Shown here: piece after piece, positions 1-8,557 of the stretch | Layout: each line of letters starts with the position of its first letter | Numbering within the stretch: the first letter of the stretch is position 1 | Source of the DNA: Pseudomaricurvus alkylphenolicus | GTDB taxonomy: Bacteria; Pseudomonadota; Gammaproteobacteria; Pseudomonadales; Cellvibrionaceae | Length of the DNA: 64,000 nucleotides | Reading direction: 5' to 3' | Assembly: GCF_011683955.1 (NCBI RefSeq) | Contig: NZ_JAAQPI010000005.1 | Span: forward strand, 186,001 to 250,000 | Position numbers and translations under genes: made by a program | Notes under the pieces: model-generated | What the model was told of the DNA's origin: nothing | Seen by the model: the letters and a program-made list of their open reading frames with translations, nothing else | The model's database searches: none

Positions 1-88
1 GTTTAATGATGCTTCTCACTTCGGGCGATGCTTTAAAGCACAATATGGTGTGACCCCCAGCCAATATCGCAAGCGCGCTCAGGGTTGA
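1..88 (+). CDS. AraC-family transcriptional regulator, C-terminal fragment (cut by window edge)
   Basis: An open frame entering from the left edge encodes about 28 residues and stops with TGA at 86-88. The peptide contains a DASHFGRCFK-x5-G-x-TPSQYRK pattern, which is the second helix-turn-helix and terminal signature of AraC/XylS DNA-binding domains. Everything upstream lies outside the window, so the effector domain and target cannot be judged. The next gene starts 71 bases downstream on the same strand, so the two could be co-transcribed. Confidence 0.8.
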   Translation, partial: FNDASHFGRCFKAQYGVTPSQYRKRAQG

Positions 89-159
89 GTTTGATCTGAC
101 GCCAACGTGCCAGTAAAATCGCTCTCTATCGACGATTTGATGGGGAGCTGTCCCAATTC

Positions 160-1080
160 ATGGCCAGACTGAAAAGCATTGACAATCTGCTGACGGAATT
201 TCAGCAACAACGTCCTATTCGAGGGGGTTCCCTGATTGTCAGTGTCTTTGGTGATTCCATCTCCCAGCACGGCGGCTCCGTCTGGTTGGGGAGCCTTATT
301 GATGCTCTGGAGCCCTTTGGGCTGAACCAGCGTCTGGTGCGTACCTCCGTTTACCGTCTTATCCAGGAAAACTGGCTCGCTTCCAATCAGATTGGTCGCC
401 GTAGCTACTATAGTTTTACCGACCATGGTTTGCGCCAGTATCAAAAGACCGCCCGTCGTATTTATGCCTCATCCCGCAGCGAGTGGGATGGTCAGTGGAC
501 TCTGGTGATTCCCGCCTATGTGGAAGACGAGCGCGACGAGCTGCGCAAGGAGCTGCGTTGGTTGGGTTACGGAGCACTGGCCACAGGGATCCTGGCCCGC
601 CCCGGTGCAGATCGCCGTTCATTGGATGAAACCCTGCAGGAACTGGGGGTGGTGGACAAGGTGGTGGTGATGAACGCGCACACCGAAGAGGTCGCCTCCC
701 AAAAGGTATTGAGGGAGCTGTCTCAGAGCTGCTGGAATCTGAATGAGCTGGAGGAGCGCTATAACGCGTTTCTGGAACGTTATCGACCCGTTCTCAAGGC
801 GGTGAGCAAATCCAAACAGCTGGAGCCGGACCAGTGTTTTCAGCTTCGCACCCTCCTGATCCACGACTATCGCCGCATTCTGTTGAAGGATACGGACCTG
901 CCGGATGCACTTTTGCCCAGTGACTGGGCAGGACGCGCGGCACTGAATCTGACCGCCAATATCTATAAATCCACCTATCGTGGTGCCGAGCAGTTCCTGC
1001 TGGAGCATATGGAAACCGCGGACGGCCGCCTGCCTTCGGCGGATGCCAGCTTCTACCAGCGTTTCGGTGGGTTGGAATAA
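160..1080 (+). CDS. PaaX-like transcriptional repressor
   Basis: A 306-residue protein with the layout of PaaX, the phenylacetyl-CoA-responsive repressor of phenylacetate degradation. It has an N-terminal winged helix (residues about 20-95, with a VRTSVYRLIQENWL recognition region and a GRRSYYSFTD wing) followed by the PaaX central and C-terminal domains (W-T-L-V-I-P near residue 112, LRWLGYGALATGIL near 137). The length matches the family. No paa catabolic gene is visible in the window, so this may regulate aromatic-acid genes to the left or serve a different acyl-CoA-responsive role. It lies between two AraC genes and has its own ATG. The family call is strong; the ligand is inferred from the family only. 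Confidence 0.85.
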   Translation: MARLKSIDNLLTEFQQQRPIRGGSLIVSVFGDSISQHGGSVWLGSLIDALEPFGLNQRLVRTSVYRLIQENWLASNQIGRRSYYSFTDHGLRQYQKTARRIYASSRSEWDGQWTLVIPAYVEDERDELRKELRWLGYGALATGILARPGADRRSLDETLQELGVVDKVVVMNAHTEEVASQKVLRELSQSCWNLNELEERYNAFLERYRPVLKAVSKSKQLEPDQCFQLRTLLIHDYRRILLKDTDLPDALLPSDWAGRAALNLTANIYKSTYRGAEQFLLEHMETADGRLPSADASFYQRFGGLE

Positions 1081-1117
1081 TCCAGGCCTTCGACCGTTCT
1101 TTTGCGCGATGCCGCAA

Positions 1118-1127
1118 AACTTATGCG
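1118..1127 (-). promoter_or_regulatory. Possible AraC half-site upstream of the PchR-like gene
   Basis: AACTTATGCG here is the exact reverse complement of CGCATAAGTT, which begins the in-phase direct repeats at 2215-2246 before the TonB receptor. It lies about 90 bp before the AraC start at 1215. A shared 10-mer at both promoters suggests that the AraC protein also acts on its own gene. Confidence 0.4.
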
Positions 1128-1214
1128 ATCTACCAGCAGTGGTTATTCAGGCTTCCATTGTTGTTGCTATAGTTTCATATTATTGACCGTGTCCTCTGAG
1201 AAGAACCCCGAGGT

Positions 1215-2201
1215 ATGGCAGAAGAATACCTGAATTTGCCTTATACCGACTTAAGTCGCTTTGACTTGAAGTCCGGTCAGAAATCCATCCACCACACCCA
1301 CGGCGACGGGGCAGGTGATGAGATTCTGTTCCAGTTTCAGCCGGGTATGATGGTCCGGATCTTGGATCTTCACGATGTCGCAGCCGGGGAGGATTCTCTG
1401 CGTATGCCCGGCGGCAAAGTCATGATCGTGTGCAAGCTGGAGGGGGATTCCACGCTTAGCAGGGCCGATGAAGAGGAAATGGCTCTACATGCCGGTAGCT
1501 TGTGGGTGTGCTATAGCGATCATGACTTGGATATCGTGGAGACTTCCGACGGTCAGGGGCGTTATTTACTGGTGATGCTGGTGTGTGAACCTGAGGTGTT
1601 TACCCAGGAACCGTTTGATTTGGACATCGTTCAATTACCGGAAAGTCTGCAACGTGCGATCGCAGGCGAAGAGTCAGTGGCAGAGCGATATTCCATCAGC
1701 TCCGGACTGGCGCGATCATTGCGGAACCTGCTGGAGGGCTTGGGGCACTCCGTGTGGAACCGGGCTTTTCTGCAGGCCAAAACGGTGGAAATTGCCTGCG
1801 TCGCTGTACGCAATATCCTCGACGAAGAGTTGCAAAAACAGCGTGCTCATATTTCTGCACGAGAAATAAAAATTATCAATCGGGCGGCCCAGGTATTGCA
1901 GGAACAGTGGCAGCGACCTCCGTCACTGGATGACTTGGTCAAATTGTTGGGGATAGGGAAAAGTCGCCTGACCTGCTGCTTCAAGATGATTCATGGATGC
2001 ACCATTGGCGGCTTCATTCTAAATGTCAAAATGCTGCATGCCCAGGCATTATTGGCAGAAGGCCAATTGAATATCACCCAGGTTGCCCTGGAAGTGGGTT
2101 ATGAGCACGCCAGCAATTTTGCGTCGGCCTTTAAGCGTCATACGGGCATGACCCCCAAACTCTATCAAAAGAGTGTTCTTAATCTTCTGCCTAATCACTG
2201 A
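1215..2201 (+). CDS. AraC-family regulator of the PchR type
   Basis: A 328-residue protein with an N-terminal ligand-binding region (about 1-210) and a C-terminal AraC DNA-binding domain (about 220-325). The first helix-turn-helix is in a LVKLLGIGKSRLTCCFK stretch, and the second shows ITQVALEVGYEHASNFASAFK with the terminal TGMTPKLYQ signature. The LGIGKSRL-x3-FK pattern is typical of PchR-like regulators, which in Pseudomonas sense a siderophore and activate its receptor. The gene sits directly before a TonB receptor on the same strand (148-bp gap), which fits that role. In-phase direct repeats in the gap are the likely binding site. The inducer is unknown. Confidence 0.85.
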   Translation: MAEEYLNLPYTDLSRFDLKSGQKSIHHTHGDGAGDEILFQFQPGMMVRILDLHDVAAGEDSLRMPGGKVMIVCKLEGDSTLSRADEEEMALHAGSLWVCYSDHDLDIVETSDGQGRYLLVMLVCEPEVFTQEPFDLDIVQLPESLQRAIAGEESVAERYSISSGLARSLRNLLEGLGHSVWNRAFLQAKTVEIACVAVRNILDEELQKQRAHISAREIKIINRAAQVLQEQWQRPPSLDDLVKLLGIGKSRLTCCFKMIHGCTIGGFILNVKMLHAQALLAEGQLNITQVALEVGYEHASNFASAFKRHTGMTPKLYQKSVLNLLPNH

Positions 2202-2215
2202 AACTACACAATACC

Positions 2216-2246
2216 GCATAAGTTCTGCGTAATTTCGCATCAATTT
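2216..2246 (+). promoter_or_regulatory. Three in-phase direct repeats (candidate AraC binding site)
   Basis: GCATAAGTT, GCGTAATTT and GCATCAATTT follow one another with 11- and 10-bp periods, placing them on one face of the helix. AraC-type activators commonly bind such direct repeats. The array lies just after the AraC gene and about 100 bp before the TonB receptor start at 2350. A reverse copy of the first unit lies before the AraC gene at 1118-1127. Confidence 0.45.
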
Positions 2247-2349
2247 TAGATCTCCCACTTTGGTAATCTGAATGGGTTCTCGGTTTTTGAGATCTGCAAA
2301 CTGAGGGACACATACCATAAATAGAAACTAAAGAGAGTGGAGAGTATCT

Positions 2350-4611
2350 GTGACCAAGAGTTCACTTAATACGGCAGTCAGTGTATTGGCTGCAGCCGTT
2401 TCCCTGTCGGTTCATACTAATGCATCCGAACAAATCCATGCCCTGGAAGAAATAGTCGTAACTGCAGAAAAGCGTAGCGAAAGTATTCAGGACGTCGGCT
2501 TGGCTATATCTGCATTTGGAGGTGAGCAGCTTAGGGAATTGGGTGTTAACGACCTGACGGACCTGCCCAAGTCTATTCCCAATGTCGATCTTTATGATGC
2601 CTATGGTGGTGGCATGTTGCCGGTTTGGGAGATCCGGGGCGTCGGCCTGCGGGATTTTAACGCCAATAATACGCCTGCCTCTGCAGTCTATGTGGATGAG
2701 GTGTATCAGGTTTCCTCCGCGCAAGGCTCAAAGTCACTTTTTGATATCGAACGCATCGAGGTTCTGAAAGGTCCGCAGGGCGGTCTCTATGGACGTAATA
2801 CCAGTGGTGGTGCAGTTTTGTTGCATACCAATCGCCCCAATCTGGATGAGTTCTCGGGCGATATTCAGTTGTCTTACGGTAAATACGATCGCACGGAAAT
2901 CAAAGCCGCTGTTAACCTGCCGCTGAACGAAATGGCTGCATTAAGACTGTCAGCTCAGAAGGTCGACAGTGATGATAAGTGGCAAACCAGCCTTTCAGCA
3001 AGTAACGACCACGGTGAAGAGGATGTCCAGAATTTTCGTGCCCAATTACTGCTTGCGCCAAATGACGATCTTGAGGTCCTGATCAAAGCCGAGAATAACG
3101 AGAATAATTCCGAGGTGTCGTTGGTACGCGCAGTACCCACCTTTGCGGCAGGTGGAGCCTTCGGCGGCCCTTGCGGTGCCTTTATAAGTGGCTCGTCTGA
3201 TCTAAGTCAATGCTTCTTTGCCAACGGCATTTCCGCTTCGGCGTTGGACAATGACGAAGATGAAGTGATCGGTGATACTGACAGCGTTATGGACAACAAA
3301 GCACAGGACTACCTGATTCATATCACCATGAATTTGGAGGGTATGGTTTTTAACGCTATCTCCAGTTACACCGATTTCGACTATGGGCTCCGTTATGACT
3401 GGACCGGCTTGCCCGGCGACTGGGTAAAGTATTCCTCTGATAACAATATCGAAGTGTTCTCTCAAGAATTTCGTCTCAGTTCCGATGAAGGTGAAAGGTT
3501 AACCTGGGTCGCAGGTATCTCCTATTCGGAGGATTCCTACACCGAAGCGCGACAGTTACTGGCGGAAGATGTATTCGGCCCGGTGGGCGCTTCTATTCCG
3601 TTGAACTACGTGCAGGACACTGAAACCTTCTCTGTCTACGGTCAGGCGGATTACTACCTGACGGATTCCGTAAAACTGATTGGCTCACTGCGTTACACCG
3701 ACGAAGAGAAACAGCTCAATGTCAAAACAGAAGATCTGTTTGCTATTGGATTTCCGACCGGAAGACTGCCGGAGTACGACCTGGATGTGACTTCCGGGAA
3801 ATTGAGCCTGGAGTGGATTCCCAGCGAAGATATGTTGATTTACACCAGTTTTTCCAAGGGATTTAAAGCTGGCGGCTACTTTGGTGGTTTTCCGACGACG
3901 CCCAATGCCATTACTCAGTATGACGAAGAAATAAACTATGCCTACGAACTGGGTTTTAAATCAGAGTGGCTGGATAACACACTGCGGGTAAATGGCGCCG
4001 TGTTCTACTACGACTACCGTGACGGGCAGGCCAGCGGCAACTTCGGCCGTGCCGTGACCACTCTGGGTGTGGTGGATGATCTTCGTCTGGTGAATATCGG
4101 TGACTACGAGTATAGCGGCGCTGAGCTGGAAGTGACATGGTCGCCAGTTGCCGGGTTGACTCTGCAAGCCGGGGCCGGCTACCTGACTTCTGAAATTGTC
4201 GATGCTCATGTTCAATCCGCCGATGGTGTTACTGGCGAGCTGATCGATCTGGAAGGCCGCGAGCTGAGTAATGTGCCCGAGTGGACATACAATTTACTGG
4301 CCCGGTATGAGATGCAGCTGGCCGATCAGCTCAGTCTGGCTGTCCAGTTGGACTATAGCTTTACCGATGAAAAAGCCACGGAGATATCCAGCAGTGCGGC
4401 AGCCAAACAGTTCTTCGCACTGGACCAGCAGAAGACAGCCAACGCACGGATCAGCCTTTTATCAGATGAAGGCTGGCAATTGAATGGTTTCGTGAGAAAT
4501 CTGACAGACGAACGCTTTCAGACGGTCAGGAGCTTCGACGCGGTCATCGGGTTTTCTGAAATCTGGAACGCACCAAGAAGCTGGGGTTTTGAGGCAAGCT
4601 ATTCCTGGTAA
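2350..4611 (+). CDS. TonB-dependent outer-membrane receptor
   Basis: A 753-residue receptor starting at a GTG preceded by GGAGA six bases upstream. It has a signal peptide (about 1-25), a TonB box (EEIVVTA, residues 33-39), a plug domain with the usual IERIEVLKGPQGGLYGRN-like motif, and a beta-barrel ending in an aromatic residue (SYSW). There is no N-terminal STN signalling domain, so it is a pure transporter. It follows the PchR-like AraC gene and precedes a serine hydrolase on the same strand. This suggests uptake of an AraC-sensed compound that the hydrolase may then process. The substrate cannot be read from the sequence; siderophore is one possibility by analogy with PchR. Confidence 0.93.
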   Translation: MTKSSLNTAVSVLAAAVSLSVHTNASEQIHALEEIVVTAEKRSESIQDVGLAISAFGGEQLRELGVNDLTDLPKSIPNVDLYDAYGGGMLPVWEIRGVGLRDFNANNTPASAVYVDEVYQVSSAQGSKSLFDIERIEVLKGPQGGLYGRNTSGGAVLLHTNRPNLDEFSGDIQLSYGKYDRTEIKAAVNLPLNEMAALRLSAQKVDSDDKWQTSLSASNDHGEEDVQNFRAQLLLAPNDDLEVLIKAENNENNSEVSLVRAVPTFAAGGAFGGPCGAFISGSSDLSQCFFANGISASALDNDEDEVIGDTDSVMDNKAQDYLIHITMNLEGMVFNAISSYTDFDYGLRYDWTGLPGDWVKYSSDNNIEVFSQEFRLSSDEGERLTWVAGISYSEDSYTEARQLLAEDVFGPVGASIPLNYVQDTETFSVYGQADYYLTDSVKLIGSLRYTDEEKQLNVKTEDLFAIGFPTGRLPEYDLDVTSGKLSLEWIPSEDMLIYTSFSKGFKAGGYFGGFPTTPNAITQYDEEINYAYELGFKSEWLDNTLRVNGAVFYYDYRDGQASGNFGRAVTTLGVVDDLRLVNIGDYEYSGAELEVTWSPVAGLTLQAGAGYLTSEIVDAHVQSADGVTGELIDLEGRELSNVPEWTYNLLARYEMQLADQLSLAVQLDYSFTDEKATEISSSAAAKQFFALDQQKTANARISLLSDEGWQLNGFVRNLTDERFQTVRSFDAVIGFSEIWNAPRSWGFEASYSW

Positions 4612-4630
4612 TCCGATCTTATGAGGTGTG

Positions 4631-4660
4631 GCCCGGCATCAAGCATCATTGGTGCCGGGC
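4631..4660 (+). terminator. Hairpin between TonB receptor and serine hydrolase
   Basis: GCCCGGCA (4631-4638) pairs perfectly with TGCCGGGC (4653-4660) around a 14-base loop, followed by a short ATTTTT-like tract. It could be a weak terminator or attenuator after the receptor gene. Its presence argues against using the GTG at 4628 as the start of the next gene. Confidence 0.45.
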
Positions 4661-4678
4661 CGCGGAATTTTCGAAACT

Positions 4679-5893
4679 ATGAGGTTTGTTGTGAAAAAAA
4701 TCTATATCGGAGTGGCTGCCATAGCATTGGCAGGAGTAACGGGTCTATACGCAAAAGACAAGGTGGACAGAGTGAATTTCGCATCAACGTTGTTTACCGG
4801 GGAGGAGCAGTACGAGAAGTTTCATCGCATTCGGGACTTTATGCCGGTCAGTACTATGAAAGCGCCAGAAGAGGCCTTTCAATTCAAGGAAGGTAAACCC
4901 ATCGACTTACCGAAGAACTTTCAGTTTGAGGGGCGCACGGTAGATGCAACGCGTTTTCTTGAAGAAACTGATACCAGTGGTTTGCTGGTGATCAAGGATG
5001 GTGAGGTTCGATACGAAAATTATTGGCTGACCGGAGGCCGAGAGGTCAAATGGCTGTCCATGTCAGTGGCCAAAAGTGTAATCGCAACAGCGATTGGTAT
5101 TGCGGTTGATGAGCGGCTTATTGATATTGAAAAAACCATGACCCACTATGTGCCATCGTTAAAAGGTTCTGCGTACGATGGTGTCAGGGTTAAGGACGTT
5201 CTGCAAATGTCATCAGGGGCAGCCTGGAGTGAAGATTACAGCAACCCGGAATCCGATGTGTTGCGTATGGGCAAGATTATGGCACTGGGCGGTTCCCTCG
5301 ACGAATTTGTAGAGGGTATGACGCGAGAATGGACGCCGGGAACCCGCAACCGCTATAACTCCGGGGACACTCAAGCGCTGGGTATGCTGTTAACCGAGGC
5401 GACCGGAAAAAGCATTACCCGCTATCTGCAAGAAAAAATCTGGCAGCCCCTGGGCATGGAGTCGGATGCCCACTGGATTGTGGATGACCACAATATGGAG
5501 ATGGCATTTGGTGGCTTGAATGCAACGGCTCGTGATTACGCCAAAATTGGGGAGCTGTACCGGTTAAAAGGGCAGTGGCAGGGCAAGCAGCTGGTGTCAG
5601 AGTCCTGGGTGAACGAAGCCACCACCCCAGACGCACCTCATATTATGCCGGGAGTGCACAAGGAATTCCCCGTTGGTTATGGCTACCAGTGGTGGGTTCC
5701 CGAGTCCAGAGAGAACGAGTATACGGCCATTGGGGTTTACAATCAGTTCGTGTTTGTGAACCCTGAGCGTGGGTTGGTGATCGTCAAGTTGTCGGCCAAT
5801 TCCAACTATGGCACCACCAACGATGAAGCCTCAAATCGTGAGCTGGAGACTATTGAGTTCTTTAGAGAAGTAGGACGAGGTTTTAAGGGCTGA
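4679..5893 (+). CDS. Serine hydrolase of the beta-lactamase / 6-aminohexanoate-dimer hydrolase family
   Basis: About 404 residues. The nucleophile motif SVAK (SxxK) is at residues 129-132, and the second catalytic tyrosine lies in YNSGDT-x2-LG, where the usual Y-x-N has serine as in NylB-type hydrolases. An N-terminal hydrophobic segment (about 7-23) indicates export or a membrane anchor. An open frame extends to GTG 4628 but would run through the hairpin at 4631-4660. ATG 4679, or GTG 4691 with GAGG six bases upstream, are the better starts. Members of this family cleave amides, esters or beta-lactams. Here it is probably periplasmic and paired with the preceding TonB receptor. The substrate is unknown. 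Confidence 0.82.
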   Translation: MRFVVKKIYIGVAAIALAGVTGLYAKDKVDRVNFASTLFTGEEQYEKFHRIRDFMPVSTMKAPEEAFQFKEGKPIDLPKNFQFEGRTVDATRFLEETDTSGLLVIKDGEVRYENYWLTGGREVKWLSMSVAKSVIATAIGIAVDERLIDIEKTMTHYVPSLKGSAYDGVRVKDVLQMSSGAAWSEDYSNPESDVLRMGKIMALGGSLDEFVEGMTREWTPGTRNRYNSGDTQALGMLLTEATGKSITRYLQEKIWQPLGMESDAHWIVDDHNMEMAFGGLNATARDYAKIGELYRLKGQWQGKQLVSESWVNEATTPDAPHIMPGVHKEFPVGYGYQWWVPESRENEYTAIGVYNQFVFVNPERGLVIVKLSANSNYGTTNDEASNRELETIEFFREVGRGFKG

Positions 5894-5916
5894 CCGGTGA
5901 GGGCAGCCCCACCATT

Positions 5917-5943
5917 GGAGTCAGAACCATGAGTTCTGACTCC
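5917..5943. terminator. Perfect inverted repeat between convergent genes
   Basis: GGAGTCAGAAC (5917-5927) pairs with GTTCTGACTCC (5933-5943), an 11-bp perfect stem with a 5-base loop, in the gap between the convergent serine hydrolase and TonB receptor. It is probably a bidirectional terminator, although the T-tract is poor. Confidence 0.5.
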
Positions 5944-5961
5944 TCCGCACAACAGCGCTCA

Positions 5962-8220
5962 CTAATCCCAGTTATATCGGAAACTGATCCCAGCCCAGCG
6001 GGGACGGCCGTAGTTCGCTGATCGACTCATCGACATAAATGGGGCGTCCAGGGCAAATGCCGACACTCGATACTCCTTATCAGAGACATTCTCCACAAAT
6101 GCCGTAACGGACCATTTGTCATCGACCTTATAGCTGGCACGGATGTTTGTCAGGGTATAGGCCTCTTCCTCCAACGCGGGCTGATTTAGAATATCAAAGA
6201 ACGCCTCTGATTGATAATTGGTCTCAAGTTGAATCGCAGCAGTTCCGTCTAAGAGATCCCATGAGTATCGAACCAATGCGGCACCGGTAAGTGCAGGAAT
6301 TTTGGTGGGTTCGCGATCAACGGTACCACTACTCAACTGAACATCAAATACGGTAGCATCGACATAAGCAGCACTGAGCACAATGTCCCAGCCTTCAGCC
6401 GGAAACAACAGCAACTCGGCATCAATGCCCGACATTTCCGCATCCTGATTAAAGACGTTCTGAGCTATTCCGGGAATCAGCTGGTAGGCCTGATAATCGG
6501 TGTAGTCGTAGTAATACACTGATCCGTTAAAACGTGCGATACCGCCGAGTTCCGATTTGATGCCCAGTTCATAGGCGTTGAGCACTTCCGGATCAAATGT
6601 ATAGAAGTCATCCACGTACTGGACCGGTGGCAGAGGATGGTTAAAGCCACCGCCTTTAACTCCGCGGTTCCAGCTCAGGTATATCAGATTATCTTCGTTG
6701 GGTTTCCAGTCGAGCTCGACCTTAGCAGTGACCAACCCATCGCTCTCGGCGCCTTCAAAGGTGGCGGCATTTGGTACCAGGGTAACCCGATTGTCTCCAT
6801 TGGTTCCGTCGAGGTAGGCCTGAACACTGTTGCTGAAGCTGACTTCCTTGTCGTCATCGGTGTAGCGGGCACCCACGATTAAAGTCAATGTTTCGGACAG
6901 ATCCAATTCAGTTTGACCAAACAGCGCCCAGGTCTTGGTCTCCTGGTCGGCGATGGGATTACCTCCGATCATGTAGGGCGTATCCGGTGAAAAACCCACA
7001 TATTGTTCATAGCGACCGTCAATTTCCAGGTAATAGGCTCCCACCATCCAACGCCCTTCATCCCAGCTGCCATCGATACGCAATTCCTGTGACCATTGAT
7101 CGGCTTCGGTGTCGTTGCCATAGTGCATCTGACCGACACCGCCGGATCCGGTCGCCGTCATAGTCAGAGGATCGAAAGCCGGAATATTGTTGGTTGATGA
7201 TCGATCAGGCCCGCCATCGGTATCACCGATAAACTCCTTATCCATGGTCTGTGCGTTGGTAACCGACACGAAATTAAAATTCTCGAACTCCCAGGTCAAT
7301 GTGGCCGTCAGTCCCTTATGCTCGGTGAAGTAACCTCCCTTGGCATCCCAGGCCCCCTCAAACGGATCGCCGTCTCTGTCTTGATAACCGAAGTTGTCCG
7401 GTCCCACTGGAGCATTTATCGGCAAACCGTCTGATCCTGGCATAACGTTTCCATCCCACTGCCAATAGAAGGGCGTAGGTGTTTCAAATCGGCCACCGTG
7501 GGCGTTTAAAAGCAGATTGCCGGAGCCCCCCAAGTCGAAAGCCAGCTGGGCGCGCAGTGCCCAGGTTTCCTTTTCACCGCCGTCTTTGCCGGAGTTATTC
7601 TTGATCCATGCAGCATTCTCCTCCCATAGGCCGGAGAGTCTGGCTCGAATACCGTCAGTCAATGGGGCGCCAACTGCGCCTTCATAACGTCTGGACTGTT
7701 CCGAACCCAAACCGACATCAAGATAGGCTTCAAATTCTTCGCTCGGCCGTTTGGTGATAAAGTGCAAAAGCCCACCGGTGGCGTTTCGCCCGAACAAGGT
7801 GCCTTGCGGTCCGCGCAGCACTTCGACTCGATCAATGTCAAACATGGCGAAGCCCGTCGCCGGGTTTTGGCTGATGTAGACTTCATCAACATAAACCGCT
7901 ACCGGCGATTCCTGGTGATCTGCAAAATCACTTTGATTCACACCTCGAATGCTAAATGAGTATCCCGAGTCGCCTGTGGTTTGGTTGTATTGAACACCGG
8001 GCGTCATCGCTACTACGTCGGTGGTTTGGGTAAACCCGAGTTCTTTGATCTGATCTCCGGTGAAGGCGCTAATGGCAATGCCCACGTCTTGAGTGGACTG
8101 TTCGCGCTTTTGTGCGGTGACAACAACCTCTTCGATTACAGCGGCAGATGACTCCGTCGTGCTGATAATCAAAGCTGTCGCCAGCAGAGATTTGGTTGTC
8201 CAGGTTTGACCTTGTCTCAT
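5962..8220 (-). CDS. TonB-dependent outer-membrane receptor under paired operators
   Basis: A 752-residue receptor with a signal peptide (about 1-26), a TonB box EEVVVTA (30-36), a plug motif (IDRVEVLRGPQGTLFGRN-like) followed by a large barrel ending in RYNWD. No STN domain. The barrel sequence and overall length suit the broad class of TonB receptors that bring in organic substrates rather than only ferric siderophores, but the ligand is unknown. Two TTTGTA-N5-TACAAA palindromes lie 81 and 121 bp before the start. The same pair precedes the MoaF-like gene, and a TetR gene lies between, so the receptor is probably derepressed by a small molecule sensed by that TetR protein. Confidence 0.93.
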   Translation of the reverse strand: MRQGQTWTTKSLLATALIISTTESSAAVIEEVVVTAQKREQSTQDVGIAISAFTGDQIKELGFTQTTDVVAMTPGVQYNQTTGDSGYSFSIRGVNQSDFADHQESPVAVYVDEVYISQNPATGFAMFDIDRVEVLRGPQGTLFGRNATGGLLHFITKRPSEEFEAYLDVGLGSEQSRRYEGAVGAPLTDGIRARLSGLWEENAAWIKNNSGKDGGEKETWALRAQLAFDLGGSGNLLLNAHGGRFETPTPFYWQWDGNVMPGSDGLPINAPVGPDNFGYQDRDGDPFEGAWDAKGGYFTEHKGLTATLTWEFENFNFVSVTNAQTMDKEFIGDTDGGPDRSSTNNIPAFDPLTMTATGSGGVGQMHYGNDTEADQWSQELRIDGSWDEGRWMVGAYYLEIDGRYEQYVGFSPDTPYMIGGNPIADQETKTWALFGQTELDLSETLTLIVGARYTDDDKEVSFSNSVQAYLDGTNGDNRVTLVPNAATFEGAESDGLVTAKVELDWKPNEDNLIYLSWNRGVKGGGFNHPLPPVQYVDDFYTFDPEVLNAYELGIKSELGGIARFNGSVYYYDYTDYQAYQLIPGIAQNVFNQDAEMSGIDAELLLFPAEGWDIVLSAAYVDATVFDVQLSSGTVDREPTKIPALTGAALVRYSWDLLDGTAAIQLETNYQSEAFFDILNQPALEEEAYTLTNIRASYKVDDKWSVTAFVENVSDKEYRVSAFALDAPFMSMSRSANYGRPRWAGISFRYNWD

Positions 8221-8300
8221 GGCTCTCTCCTCAAAAATGTTTGGCTGAGAAAATCGTTATTGTTTATCGCTCGGATGATTCGGATAAGTTGCCAAGCGAG

Positions 8301-8321
8301 TTTTTGTAGAATATACAAAAA
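8301..8321. promoter_or_regulatory. Operator palindrome 1 of TonB receptor promoter
   Basis: TTTTTGTA-gaata-TACAAAAA is a perfect 8-5-8 inverted repeat. It is one of four TTTGTA-N5-TACAAA sites near the TetR gene. Its centre (8311) is 38 bp from that of the next site. Confidence 0.75.
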
Positions 8322-8340
8322 ATATATTTTGATCAAATTA

Positions 8341-8357
8341 TTTGTAAGGTATACAAA
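8341..8357. promoter_or_regulatory. Operator palindrome 2 of TonB receptor promoter
   Basis: TTTGTA-aggta-TACAAA is a perfect 6-5-6 inverted repeat centred at 8349, in tandem with the site at 8301-8321. The rest of the 8221-8557 gap is AT-rich and contains no gene I can support. Confidence 0.75.
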
Positions 8358-8458
8358 AATGAGGCGTGAGAACAGGGGTTCTTGTTTCGCACTTAACCCT
8401 TTGAATTAAATGGGGAATTTTAGTTATGGAGAGAGTGTTTTTATCGAGAAATAAACAG

Positions 8459-8487
8459 GGCTAGTTATATTCCAAATTCAACTAGCC
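8459..8487 (-). terminator. Hairpin downstream of the TetR gene
   Basis: GGCTAGTT (8459-8466) pairs with AACTAGCC (8480-8487) around 13 bases. On the minus strand it lies about 70 bases after the tetR stop and is followed by a T-containing stretch. It could separate tetR from the receptor gene, which has its own operators. Confidence 0.45.
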
Positions 8488-8557
8488 GTTCTAGAGCCTA
8501 ATGAACAGGCAAGGATGGGAGTCTTTGTGGCTCCAGGGTGTGTATCTTGAGAGTGAC

